Below, in pieces: positions 1 through 5,476 of a DNA stretch of 5,498 nt. The stretch covers positions 1-5,498 of the forward strand of contig UQUM01000072.1 in NCBI GenBank assembly GCA_900544255.1, read 5' to 3'. Made by a program: the position numbers and the translations under genes. This DNA comes from an uncultured Sutterella sp. Its GTDB lineage: Bacteria > Pseudomonadota > Gammaproteobacteria > Burkholderiales > Burkholderiaceae_F. Position 1 is the first letter of the stretch. Every line of letters starts with the position of its first letter. Under the pieces are notes generated by a model that saw only the letters and a program-made list of their open reading frames with translations, did not search any database and was not told the DNA's origin.

Positions 1-91
1 CCTGTGTACTTGGCGCCGAACTGGCGCACTTGAATGAGAAACCTTTGCGTATCCACATGAAGGCATTATATGAAGTCGGCGCCTGGTTTGC

Positions 92-133
92 GCGGCTTAT
101 ATCCCCGCCCTGAACGACGGGGCTTTACGCCGC
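92..133 (+). mobile_element. IS200/IS605-type (TnpB-associated) right-end remnant
   Basis: An outer 5-bp pair, GCGGC (92-96) with GCCGC (129-133), encloses an inner pair, CCCCG (103-107) with CGGGG (118-122), around the loop CCCTGAACGA. The pattern 'CTTATATCCCC - CCCTGAA - GGGGCTTTACGCC' resembles the imperfect hairpin at the 3' end of IS1341/IS605 tnpB genes, which in known elements is also the end of the omega (guide) RNA scaffold. No recognisable TnpB C-terminus precedes it: the open frame from position 3 to the stop at 111-113 does not look like TnpB. It is therefore either a decayed end, a non-autonomous end, or the tail of an element lying to the left. The family assignment rests on remembered motif similarity only. 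Confidence 0.5.
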
Positions 134-171
134 TGTTGGTTAACACTGGGTAACGACAGGCAACGCATTTT

Positions 172-414
172 TTGGCAATAGTGTTCGAGCCTTTAGCCGC
201 TTTGCTAGTAAAAAAAATTGATCTGAACTTCAGCCTGGAACTGGTTGCGATTGACGTGATTTTTGGCAGTAGCCGACGGCAAATAGTGATTTTTGGCTAT
301 GGTTACACCCCTACTAAAGAGTTAGACCAATTGCCAGATTTTTCCTATAAACTCAGCACTCTTTTCGAAGCAACCAAGCTGGAACACGAAGAAGAAAAAG
401 AAAGTTTCACGTGA
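172..414 (+). CDS. doubtful 80-codon ORF in AT-richer leader upstream of hydG
   Basis: I do not recognise this frame. It would begin at TTG (172) with no clear ribosome binding site, and the upstream in-frame stop is TAA at 151-153, so no ATG or GTG start is available before 172. The product would be about 80 residues, hydrophobic to mixed in the first half, with a repeated VIFG segment encoded by two identical 12-bp repeats 30 bp apart (256-267 and 286-297), and a charged Glu/Lys-rich C-terminus. No signal peptide, membrane helix or known motif is evident. The composition is visibly more AT-rich than hydG and the met genes. A terminator-like hairpin begins at its stop codon, which would fit either a small gene or a short non-coding transcript. 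It could equally be untranslated leader or the scar of a mobile element. Confidence 0.2.
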   Translation: MAIVFEPLAALLVKKIDLNFSLELVAIDVIFGSSRRQIVIFGYGYTPTKELDQLPDFSYKLSTLFEATKLEHEEEKESFT

Positions 415-436
415 GAGTTGCTCGCACCGGTTTTTT
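411..436 (+). terminator. terminator-like hairpin plus T6 upstream of hydG
   Basis: GTGAGAG (411-417) pairs with CTCGCAC (421-427) around a TTG loop with one A-G mismatch in the stem. After CGG it runs into TTTTTT (431-436). The stem is short, so this would be a weak intrinsic terminator or attenuator for transcripts entering from the left, including one covering 172-414. Because hydG starts only 50 bp downstream, read-through here would control how much upstream transcription reaches hydG. Confidence 0.35.
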
Positions 437-441
437 AACTC

Positions 442-467
442 GACGCTTTTTGTAAAAAAAAGGCGTC
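442..467 (+). promoter_or_regulatory. hairpin in the hydG leader
   Basis: GACGC TTTTT (442-451) can pair with AAAAA..GCGTC (ending at 467), with one bulged G and an A-rich loop. The hairpin ends 19 nt before the hydG ATG. It has no T-run after it on the plus strand, so it is not a typical terminator for rightward transcription. It could be an mRNA leader structure affecting hydG translation, which otherwise lacks a good Shine-Dalgarno sequence, or the downstream half of a two-hairpin terminator region. Confidence 0.35.
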
Positions 468-486
468 AAATTGTGTGTAATCAACC

Positions 487-1911
487 ATGTACGACCCGAA
501 ATCGAAGGCCGCAGAGGACTTCATCAACCACGACGAGATTGAATCCACGCTCGCTTATGCAGAAGAACATAAGTCCGACCGTGCGCTCATTGAAGCATTG
601 ATTCATAAGGCTTCTCAGAGCAAAGGCCTCACTCACCGCGAAGCCGCCGTCCTCTTGGCGTGTGATCTCCCGGACTGCAACCAGGCAATTTTTGACACTG
701 CGATCAAGGTAAAGGAGCACATCTACGGCAAGCGTATCGTGCTCTTTGCGCCCCTCTACCTCTCTAATCACTGCGTGAATGGTTGCGTCTACTGCCCGTA
801 CCACGCCAAAAACAAAGACATCGTCCGTAAGAAGCTCACGCAGGACGAAATTCGTCGTGAAGTGATCGCGTTGCAGGACTTGGGGCATAAACGTCTTTTG
901 CTCGAAGCGGGCGAGCACCCCAAATACAATCCGATCGAATACATCCTCGAGTCGATCAACACCATCTACAGCATCAAACATAAGAACGGTGCCATCCGCC
1001 GCGTCAACATCAACATTGCGGCGACGACCGTAGAAAACTACCGCAAGCTGCACGAAGCCCAAATCGGCACCTATCAGCTTTTTCAGGAAACGTATCACAA
1101 GAAGACCTACGAAGAACTGCATCCGAAGGGACCGAAATCGGACTACTGCCGTCAGACGGAAGCGCACGACCGTGCGATGGAAGGCGGTATCGACGACGTG
1201 GGCCTCGGCGTTCTTTTCGGCCTCAATCTCTGCCGCTACGACTTCGTGGGACTTTTGATGCACGCCGAACACTTGGAAGCCGTCTTCGGCGTGGGCCCGC
1301 ACACGATCAGCGTGCCGCGCATCTGCCCGGCGGACGATATTGATCCCGCAACCTTTACGAACGCCGTCCCGGATGATCTTTTCCTGAAGATCGTGGCGCT
1401 CATCCGCCTCGCCGTTCCCTACACGGGCATGATCATGAGCACACGAGAAAGCGCCCGAATCCGCAACGAAGCGCTGAAACTCGGCATTTCGCAGATTTCG
1501 GGCGGTTCCCGCACGTCGGTCGGGGGCTACACCATCAAAATTGAAGAACAGGACAACGAACACACGGCGCAGTTTGAGACCGCGGATCGCCGCAGTCTCG
1601 ATGAAATCGTGCATTCGCTGATGGACAACGGGTATCTGCCGAGTTTCTGCACGGCCTGCTATCGCGCAGGGCGCACCGGCGACCGCTTTATGGAATTTGC
1701 GAAAGACGGGAGCATCGCCGCTTACTGCCAAGCCAACGCCATCATGACCATCAAGGAATACATGTGTGACTACGCGGCCCCCGAAACCCGCCGCGCCGGT
1801 GACATTCTCATTGCGTCGGAACTGCCCCGCATTCAGAATGAGAAGATCCACCGCACCTGCATCACACGCCTTGAAAGAATCGAAGCCGGCGAACGCGACT
1901 TCCGCTTCTGA
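487..1911 (+). CDS. hydG: [FeFe]-hydrogenase H-cluster maturase HydG (radical SAM tyrosine lyase)
   Basis: HydG is a cytoplasmic radical-SAM enzyme that cleaves tyrosine to p-cresol and dehydroglycine and turns the latter into CO and cyanide, giving the Fe(CO)2CN-cysteine synthon for the H-cluster 2Fe subsite. HydE and HydF complete assembly. At 474 residues it is full length for the family. The N-terminus (MYDPKSKAAEDFINHDEI) matches family N-termini closely, so ATG 487 is the start although no clear Shine-Dalgarno precedes it. The SAM-cluster motif CX3CX2C is C96, C100, C103, followed by GEHP at 142-145. The C-terminal CX2CX22C motif (C388, C391, C414), which holds the auxiliary cluster with its extra iron, is intact; this separates HydG from ThiH-type tyrosine lyases. 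GPHTIS (270-275) carries a His that may ligate the dangler iron (inference). hydE, hydF and a hydrogenase gene are not in the window. Confidence 0.97.
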   Translation: MYDPKSKAAEDFINHDEIESTLAYAEEHKSDRALIEALIHKASQSKGLTHREAAVLLACDLPDCNQAIFDTAIKVKEHIYGKRIVLFAPLYLSNHCVNGCVYCPYHAKNKDIVRKKLTQDEIRREVIALQDLGHKRLLLEAGEHPKYNPIEYILESINTIYSIKHKNGAIRRVNINIAATTVENYRKLHEAQIGTYQLFQETYHKKTYEELHPKGPKSDYCRQTEAHDRAMEGGIDDVGLGVLFGLNLCRYDFVGLLMHAEHLEAVFGVGPHTISVPRICPADDIDPATFTNAVPDDLFLKIVALIRLAVPYTGMIMSTRESARIRNEALKLGISQISGGSRTSVGGYTIKIEEQDNEHTAQFETADRRSLDEIVHSLMDNGYLPSFCTACYRAGRTGDRFMEFAKDGSIAAYCQANAIMTIKEYMCDYAAPETRRAGDILIASELPRIQNEKIHRTCITRLERIEAGERDFRF

Positions 1912-1930
1912 TTTCGGTCTTCCGTCTTGA

Positions 1931-1970
1931 AAACAAGGGACACCGCCCGCTGTGACGATGTCCCTTGTTT
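1931..1970. terminator. bidirectional terminator between hydG and metI
   Basis: A perfect 12-bp stem, AAACAAGGGACA (1931-1942) with TGTCCCTTGTTT (1959-1970), encloses a 16-nt loop. The A-rich left flank and T-rich right arm give a U-rich 3' side in both directions. It lies between the convergent hydG (stop 1909-1911) and metI (stop 1992-1994), so one hairpin can end both transcripts. Confidence 0.85.
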
Positions 1971-1991
1971 GCAACTATCAATTGTCGTTCG

Positions 1992-2645
1992 TTACTTATG
2001 GCTCACGCGCCGCACGAGCCAGTCCCCGAAACTCTGAATCGACTGCACGAAGGCAATGAGGATCACGACGACCGCGAGCATCACTTCGGGCATAAAGCGC
2101 TGATACCCGTAGCGGATGCCCATGTCGCCCAAGCCGCCCCCGCCGATCGCGCCGGCCATGGCCGAAGCCCCCACGAGCGCTACGAGCGCAATCGTAAGAC
2201 CCGCGATAATTCCGGGGAGCGCCTCGGGAATCAGAACTTTCACAATGATCTGCAGATCAGTGGCTCCCATCGACTGCGCCGCTTCAATGAGGCCCTTATC
2301 CACTTCCCGAAGACTCGTTTCCACCAGGCGCGCAATCAACGGCGCTGCCGCAATCGTTAACGGGACGATCGCCGCCGCCGTTCCGATGGACGTTCCGGCA
2401 ATAAGTCGCGTCAGCGGAATGATGGCGACGAGCAAAATGATGAAGGGCGTGGAGCGCACGGCGTTCACGAGCCACCCCAACGGGCGGTTAAAGAGCCCCG
2501 CCGGGCGGATGCCCCCGGAGGCGGTGGTGTAGAGGAGAATCCCCAAGGGGATGCCGACCGCAGCCCCGAGCGTCCCCGCAACTCCCACCATGAGGAGCGT
2601 CTCAAGGAACGATTCCCAAAGCATGTAAATGAGATCAGAGGACAT
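1992..2645 (-). CDS. metI: methionine ABC transporter permease MetI
   Basis: MetI is the inner-membrane subunit of the MetNIQ importer; two copies form the channel for L- and D-methionine and engage two MetN ATPases. The 217 residues are normal for the family. About five hydrophobic segments are visible, roughly at residues 13-38, 57-80, 86-109, 145-168 and 186-206. The coupling (EAA) loop runs from E121, EAAQSMGATD, to the PEALPG segment around 140-145. The start at 2645 is set by a near-ideal ribosome binding site (2652-2660). The gene overlaps the 3' end of metN by 11 bp, so translation is probably coupled. It is the last gene of the operon and ends 22 bp before the convergent terminator. 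Confidence 0.96.
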   Translation of the reverse strand: MSSDLIYMLWESFLETLLMVGVAGTLGAAVGIPLGILLYTTASGGIRPAGLFNRPLGWLVNAVRSTPFIILLVAIIPLTRLIAGTSIGTAAAIVPLTIAAAPLIARLVETSLREVDKGLIEAAQSMGATDLQIIVKVLIPEALPGIIAGLTIALVALVGASAMAGAIGGGGLGDMGIRYGYQRFMPEVMLAVVVILIAFVQSIQSFGDWLVRRVSHK

Positions 2646-3687
2646 TTTTCGTCACCTCCTCCACAAGGACGTTGCGGCTTCTTAAAAAGGCAACCGCTTG
2701 GGCAAAAACAGGAGGTTCGGCGTGCGTCAAGACGGTGAGCGTCCCGAAACTTTCCCCCTGCACTTCGTCGATCTGCCCCAGAAGAATGTTGAAGTTAAGA
2801 CAGTATTCGCGTGACGCTTCGCTGATGACGGGGTTCGTGGCGTTGTTGCCCACGAACGTGAGGTGCAGCAAATGCGCGGTTTCGAGTGTCCCCGCCGCCT
2901 TCTCCTGCGCGAGAATCCGCTGCGCGGCGGATTCAGGCAGATTCTGCGCCATGATGCTCCCGACGAGCGCCCGAGCCGTTTCGCTCCGGGGACGGCGAAA
3001 AACGTCGATCACGGATCCCGTTTCCACGATCACGCCCTGATTCATCACGGCCACGCGGTCACAGATCTCTTTGACGACGTCCATCTGGTGCGTAATCATG
3101 ACGATCGTTAATCCGAGATCGCGGTTGATGCGCTTTAAAAGCTGCAGCGTCGCCACCGTCGTTTCGGGATCCAAGGCGCTCGTTGCTTCGTCGCTTAAGA
3201 GCACGGCAGGATCCGCGGCGAGGGCGCGTGCAATCCCCACGCGCTGCTTTTGCCCGCCTGACAACTGCGCGGGATATTTGTTGCGGTGCTCCGAAAGCCC
3301 CACGAGGTCAATGAGGGGATCGACCTTCTTTTTGACGGCGTCCGAACTCATCCCCATGAGTTCCAAGGGAAAAGCCGCGTTTTCGTAGACCGTGCGCGAA
3401 GACAAAATATTAAAGTGCTGAAAGATCATGGCGATCTTCCGGCGCATGGCCCGCAGTTCCGCGTCCGACATTTGGTTGAGGCACCGACCGCCCACGGTCA
3501 CCGTGCCTTCGGTGGGACGGTTCAGAAAGTTGATGCAGCGTACCAACGTGGATTTGCCGGCGCCGCTTCGACCGATGATGCCGAAGATTTCACCCTTTTC
3601 CACCGTGAGCGACACGTCGTCAAGCGCCAGGAATTCCCGGCCTTCCGGCGTGCGGTAACGCTGCGTAATGTGCTGCAGCTCAATCAT
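2635..3687 (-). CDS. metN: methionine ABC transporter ATP-binding protein MetN
   Basis: MetN is the cytoplasmic ATPase that powers methionine import through MetI. At 350 residues it is the full-length form. The nucleotide-binding domain shows Walker A GRSGAGKST (39-47), Q-loop Gln90, signature LSGGQ (142-146), Walker B ending in D166-E167 with the D-loop SALD (170-173), and H-loop His200. Residues about 275-345 form the C-terminal NIL/ACT-like domain, which in known MetN proteins binds cytoplasmic methionine and shuts transport down (transinhibition), so the importer should be feedback controlled. The start ATG at 3685-3687 fits family N-termini (MIELQHIT) but has only a weak upstream GAAG. 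A terminator-like hairpin lies between it and metQ; metI overlaps its end by 11 bp. Confidence 0.97.
   Translation of the reverse strand: MIELQHITQRYRTPEGREFLALDDVSLTVEKGEIFGIIGRSGAGKSTLVRCINFLNRPTEGTVTVGGRCLNQMSDAELRAMRRKIAMIFQHFNILSSRTVYENAAFPLELMGMSSDAVKKKVDPLIDLVGLSEHRNKYPAQLSGGQKQRVGIARALAADPAVLLSDEATSALDPETTVATLQLLKRINRDLGLTIVMITHQMDVVKEICDRVAVMNQGVIVETGSVIDVFRRPRSETARALVGSIMAQNLPESAAQRILAQEKAAGTLETAHLLHLTFVGNNATNPVISEASREYCLNFNILLGQIDEVQGESFGTLTVLTHAEPPVFAQAVAFLRSRNVLVEEVTKNVL
2652..2660 (-). promoter_or_regulatory. strong Shine-Dalgarno for metI inside metN
   Basis: On the minus strand the sequence reads AGGAGGTGA, the full complement of the usual 16S rRNA 3' tail, six bases before the metI ATG (2643-2645). 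It lies within the last codons of metN. It fixes the metI start and is much stronger than the site before metN, which would favour permease translation from the shared message. Confidence 0.85.
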
Positions 3688-3711
3688 GACAACTTGCTTC
3701 AGTTAGTACGG

Positions 3712-3750
3712 AAAAGCTCCGCCGTTCCTCGAGGGAGGTTACGACGGAGC
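3712..3750 (-). terminator. intercistronic stem-loop between metQ and metN
   Basis: In the direction of transcription, GCTCCGTCGT (3750-3741) pairs over 10 bp, with one G-U pair, to ACGGCGGAGC (3725-3716). A smaller CCTC/GAGG stem can form inside the loop. TTTT (3715-3712) follows at once. This has the form of an intrinsic terminator, yet metN begins 25 bp further on with no visible promoter of its own. It most likely acts as a partial terminator or a 3'-protecting stem for metQ mRNA, giving more binding protein than transporter. Confidence 0.7.
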
Positions 3751-3770
3751 CGTCCGTTCGTTAATGGGGA

Positions 3771-4577
3771 TCAGAATGCCGGTACGACGGCAACTTTGTA
3801 AGTGTCTTCAATGAATTTCTTCACGTCGGCCGAACGCAGGGCTTCCGAGAGCTTTTTCAAAGCCGGCCGGTCATCCCCGGTACGCACGGCGACGACGTTC
3901 GCGTACGGCGAATCCTTCGCTTCGATCGTGAGGGCGTCCTTCGAGGGATTAAGTCCCACGCCCATCGCAAAGTTGGAATTGATGACCGCCAGCGTCACGT
4001 CGTCCAACGCCCGCGGGAGCGTCGCTGCTTCGAGTTCCACGATCTTGAGGTTGAGTCGGTTGACGGTCACGTCAGCCGGCGTTCCCTTCACGCCCACGCC
4101 GTCTTTCAACGTAATGAGCCCCGCGTTTTCCAGAACCTTAAGAGCGCGCCCGCCGTTCGTGGGGTCGTTCGGAATCGCCACCTTGGTTCCTTCGGGGACG
4201 TCGGAGAGGCTCTTCACCGCCTTCGAATAGACGCCCATCGGCTCAATGTGCACAGCACAGAGGACGGAGAGCTTTAAATTCCGTTCTCCGGCAAAGCTCT
4301 CGAGATACGGTACGTGCTGAAAGAAGTTCGCATCGAGTTCCTTATCCGCGAGCGCGAGATTGGGCTTCACGTAGTCCGAAAACTCCACGACCTTAAGGTT
4401 AATGCCCTCTTTTTTGAGCGCAGGAGCAATGAATTTCAAAATGTCGGCGTGCGGCACGGGCGTAGCCCCTACCGTAAGCGTCACTTCTGAGGACGCTTTA
4501 TCACCGCACCCCGTGAGCGCGGTGCCGAGCAGAACGGAGACCGCCGCCGCGGCCGCCAAATGACGACGAGAAATCAT
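3771..4577 (-). CDS. metQ: methionine-binding lipoprotein MetQ
   Basis: MetQ captures methionine in the periplasm and delivers it to MetNI. The 268-residue product begins MISRRHL, has a hydrophobic stretch (about 7-20) and a lipobox LTGC with the acylated cysteine at C24. SRRH followed by a hydrophobic run resembles a twin-arginine signal, so Tat export is possible. The mature part has the NlpA/MetQ-family hallmarks: VGATPVPH (36-43), DANFFQHVPYL (82-92), IPNDPTNGGRAL (135-146) and INSNFA (199-204). I chose the ATG at 4575-4577 because AAAGGA stands 7 bp upstream and a lipoprotein signal follows directly; the frame runs open to 4805, but that extension has no family character. It is the first gene of a metQ-metN-metI operon, an order that differs from metNIQ of E. 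coli. Confidence 0.96.
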   Translation of the reverse strand: MISRRHLAAAAAVSVLLGTALTGCGDKASSEVTLTVGATPVPHADILKFIAPALKKEGINLKVVEFSDYVKPNLALADKELDANFFQHVPYLESFAGERNLKLSVLCAVHIEPMGVYSKAVKSLSDVPEGTKVAIPNDPTNGGRALKVLENAGLITLKDGVGVKGTPADVTVNRLNLKIVELEAATLPRALDDVTLAVINSNFAMGVGLNPSKDALTIEAKDSPYANVVAVRTGDDRPALKKLSEALRSADVKKFIEDTYKVAVVPAF

Positions 4578-4584
4578 GATGAAA

Positions 4585-4590
4585 TCCTTT
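4585..4590 (-). promoter_or_regulatory. ribosome binding site deciding the metQ start
   Basis: AAAGGA on the minus strand stands 7 nt before ATG 4577. It supports this start over the upstream in-frame extension to 4805, which lacks such a site and would bury the lipoprotein signal 76 residues inside the protein. Confidence 0.75.
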
Positions 4591-4651
4591 TGATATTCGT
4601 TTTGACGCCTTCCTCTCTCGGAACGGCACCTTCTCTTTGTGATTGACTTGA

Positions 4652-4681
4652 ATTCTACGGGGACAAACCGCTTTTTTTCAG
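4652..4681 (-). promoter_or_regulatory. candidate sigma-70 promoter for metQNI
   Basis: On the minus strand, CTGAAA (4681-4676, 4 of 6 to the -35 consensus) and TAGAAT (4657-4652, 5 of 6 to the -10) are separated by 18 bp. Transcription would begin near 4645 and leave a leader of about 68 nt. The weak -35 falls in one arm of an inverted repeat, suggesting regulated rather than constitutive use. I saw no other pair as good in the 200 bp between metQ and the upstream pseudogene. Confidence 0.45.
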
Positions 4682-4704
4682 ATCGTCCGCTGAAAAAGAC
4701 GCGG
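4668..4704. repeat. inverted repeat overlapping the metQ promoter -35
   Basis: CCGC followed by TTTTTTT and CAG (4668-4681) pairs with CTGAAAAAGACGCGG (4690-4704) around an 8-nt centre, with a small internal mismatch. The core TTTTTCAG-N8-CTGAAAAA is perfect. No T-run follows, so it is not a terminator for metQ-direction transcription. Its place across the candidate -35 makes an operator for a dimeric regulator likely. The TTCA...TGAA order is opposite to the MetR consensus TGAA-N5-TTCA, so the regulator is not identified. Confidence 0.45.
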
Positions 4705-4777
4705 TTCTTTGAGGTATTACCGAACACTCTCACGTCATTTCCGTAAAACCGTCCGTCAATCCTCCCCCGACCGACGA

Positions 4778-5400
4778 TCAAACGGCGCGTCGCGTGAATT
4801 CCCAACGCTCAACCGTGTGCTTTTCAATGACGTCCCAGGCGGGTTCAAACCCGGTGCCCGGACGATCGGGCGCCGTAATGTGAGCGGATGCATCGATGTA
4901 AGTCGAAGGCGTCACGATGTCGTCGGCTTAATAACGGTCGCTTGAAGGGATGTCGTTCGGGTACACGTAGTGCGGCAACGTCGCTGCGGCAATGTTGTGC
5001 CCGCGCGCCACACCGGCGTCCACCATGCCGCCGCACCAGCTTTCGACACCTTTTTCGCCCCCCAACGCCTGGATGCGCCGCGCTTCGGTGAGGCCCCCGA
5101 CGCGCGCGACCTTGATGTTGCTCATGCGGCAGCTGCCGAGTTCGATCGCACGCCGCGCGTCGTCCTCAGAGTCAAGATGTAGAATGCCGCGGGCACTGCC
5201 ATCTTTACTTCGACCAGCATGGTTCGCACCAAGTCCTGACACGTTGCCGAACAGGCCCGCTTCCGCCCTACACAACGGCTCACTGTCATGACGTCCGGCG
5301 ATCCTCAACAAGGAGAAGGACGGCCCCTGTCTGCAATCGATCAATCCCGACCGATCAGACCCTTCATCACAACAGAAACGTTGCGAGGTTTTATGCTGTC
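4778..5400 (-). pseudogene. decayed MenC / N-acylamino-acid racemase-like gene (enolase superfamily)
   Basis: Intact relatives abstract a proton from N-acyl (N-succinyl) amino acids or make o-succinylbenzoate, with a Lys pair and three acidic Mg2+ ligands on a TIM barrel. Pieces appear in order on the minus strand. IKPRNVSVVMKGLIGRD (5394-5344) resembles the KxK strand. The adjoining frame gives a degraded DAN-like segment up to SEPL (5344-5273). QDLVRTMLVEVKMAVP (5238-5191) is back in the first frame. From LDSEDDARRAIELG (5176 on) the second frame continues through NIKVARVGG, SWCGGM and IPSSDRY to an in-frame TAA (4928-4930). Beyond TAA the same frame continues with ADDIVTPSTY and APDRPGTGFEPAW to TGA at 4778-4780. 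The LDES metal-ligand motif looks deleted. About 207 codons remain of a family near 370; the N-terminal part is gone or lies beyond recognition. Same strand as metQ, 200 bp upstream. Confidence 0.88.
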
Positions 5401-5413
5401 TCTATTTTTAGCA

Positions 5414-5435
5414 AACGTTATACTAGTACATCGTT
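5414..5435. promoter_or_regulatory. 22-bp dyad, candidate operator
   Basis: Nine of eleven half-site positions are symmetric about the centre of the perfect 8-bp palindrome TACTAGTA (5421-5428), with outer arms AACG (5414-5417) and CGTT (5432-5435). It ends 11 bp before the -35 of the right-edge promoter, a position typical for a LysR- or GntR-type regulator. The regulator and target gene are outside the window. Confidence 0.5.
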
Positions 5436-5446
5436 CGTAAAATACA

Positions 5447-5476
5447 TTGACTAATTGCTGGTAGCCACCATATAAT
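5447..5476 (+). promoter_or_regulatory. near-consensus sigma-70 promoter reading off the right edge
   Basis: TTGACT (5447-5452, 5 of 6) and TATAAT (5471-5476, 6 of 6) are spaced by 18 bp, predicting a transcript start near 5483 that leaves the window to the right. The last bases (AAAGGGA, 5492-5498) could be a ribosome binding site, but no start codon is visible. It is divergent from the pseudogene. The local sequence 5400-5480 is AT-rich and intergenic in character. Confidence 0.7.

Noticed and set aside
3..113. Open frame from the left edge to TGA at 111-113
   Set aside because: The 36 codons resemble no family I know, and the last codons run into the IS-like hairpin. It could be the end of a left-hand gene, but nothing beyond openness supports coding.
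256..297. Two 12-bp repeats 30 bp apart as a CRISPR remnant
   Set aside because: The repeat unit is too short, only two exact copies exist, they lack CRISPR-like dyad structure and no cas gene is present.
346..351. TATAAA as a -10 element for hydG
   Set aside because: No acceptable -35 stands 16-18 bp upstream (TTAGAC at best), and AT-rich sequence makes such a hexamer likely by chance.
471..484. FNR-like box TTGTG-N4-ATCAA ahead of hydG
   Set aside because: It matches 8 of 10 consensus positions, tempting for an anaerobic gene, but it ends 2 bp before the start codon, too close for an activator site, and one half-site is poor.
481..1974. 497-codon open frame on the minus strand opposite hydG
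   Set aside because: It is the antisense shadow of hydG: the plus-strand frame has clear family motifs, while the reverse frame is Arg/Val/Asp-rich without any recognisable domain and would run through the terminator at 1931-1970.
4578..4805. N-terminal extension of metQ to 4805 and a possible methionine riboswitch in its leader
   Set aside because: The extension hides the lipoprotein signal 76 residues inside and overlaps the end of the pseudogene. The leader shows only the dyad at 4668-4704, with no conserved SAM-binding core that I can recognise.
4845..5291. Several small open frames on both strands over the decayed gene
   Set aside because: They are GC-rich shadow frames of the pseudogene remnant, with Arg/Pro/Ala-rich composition and no family character.
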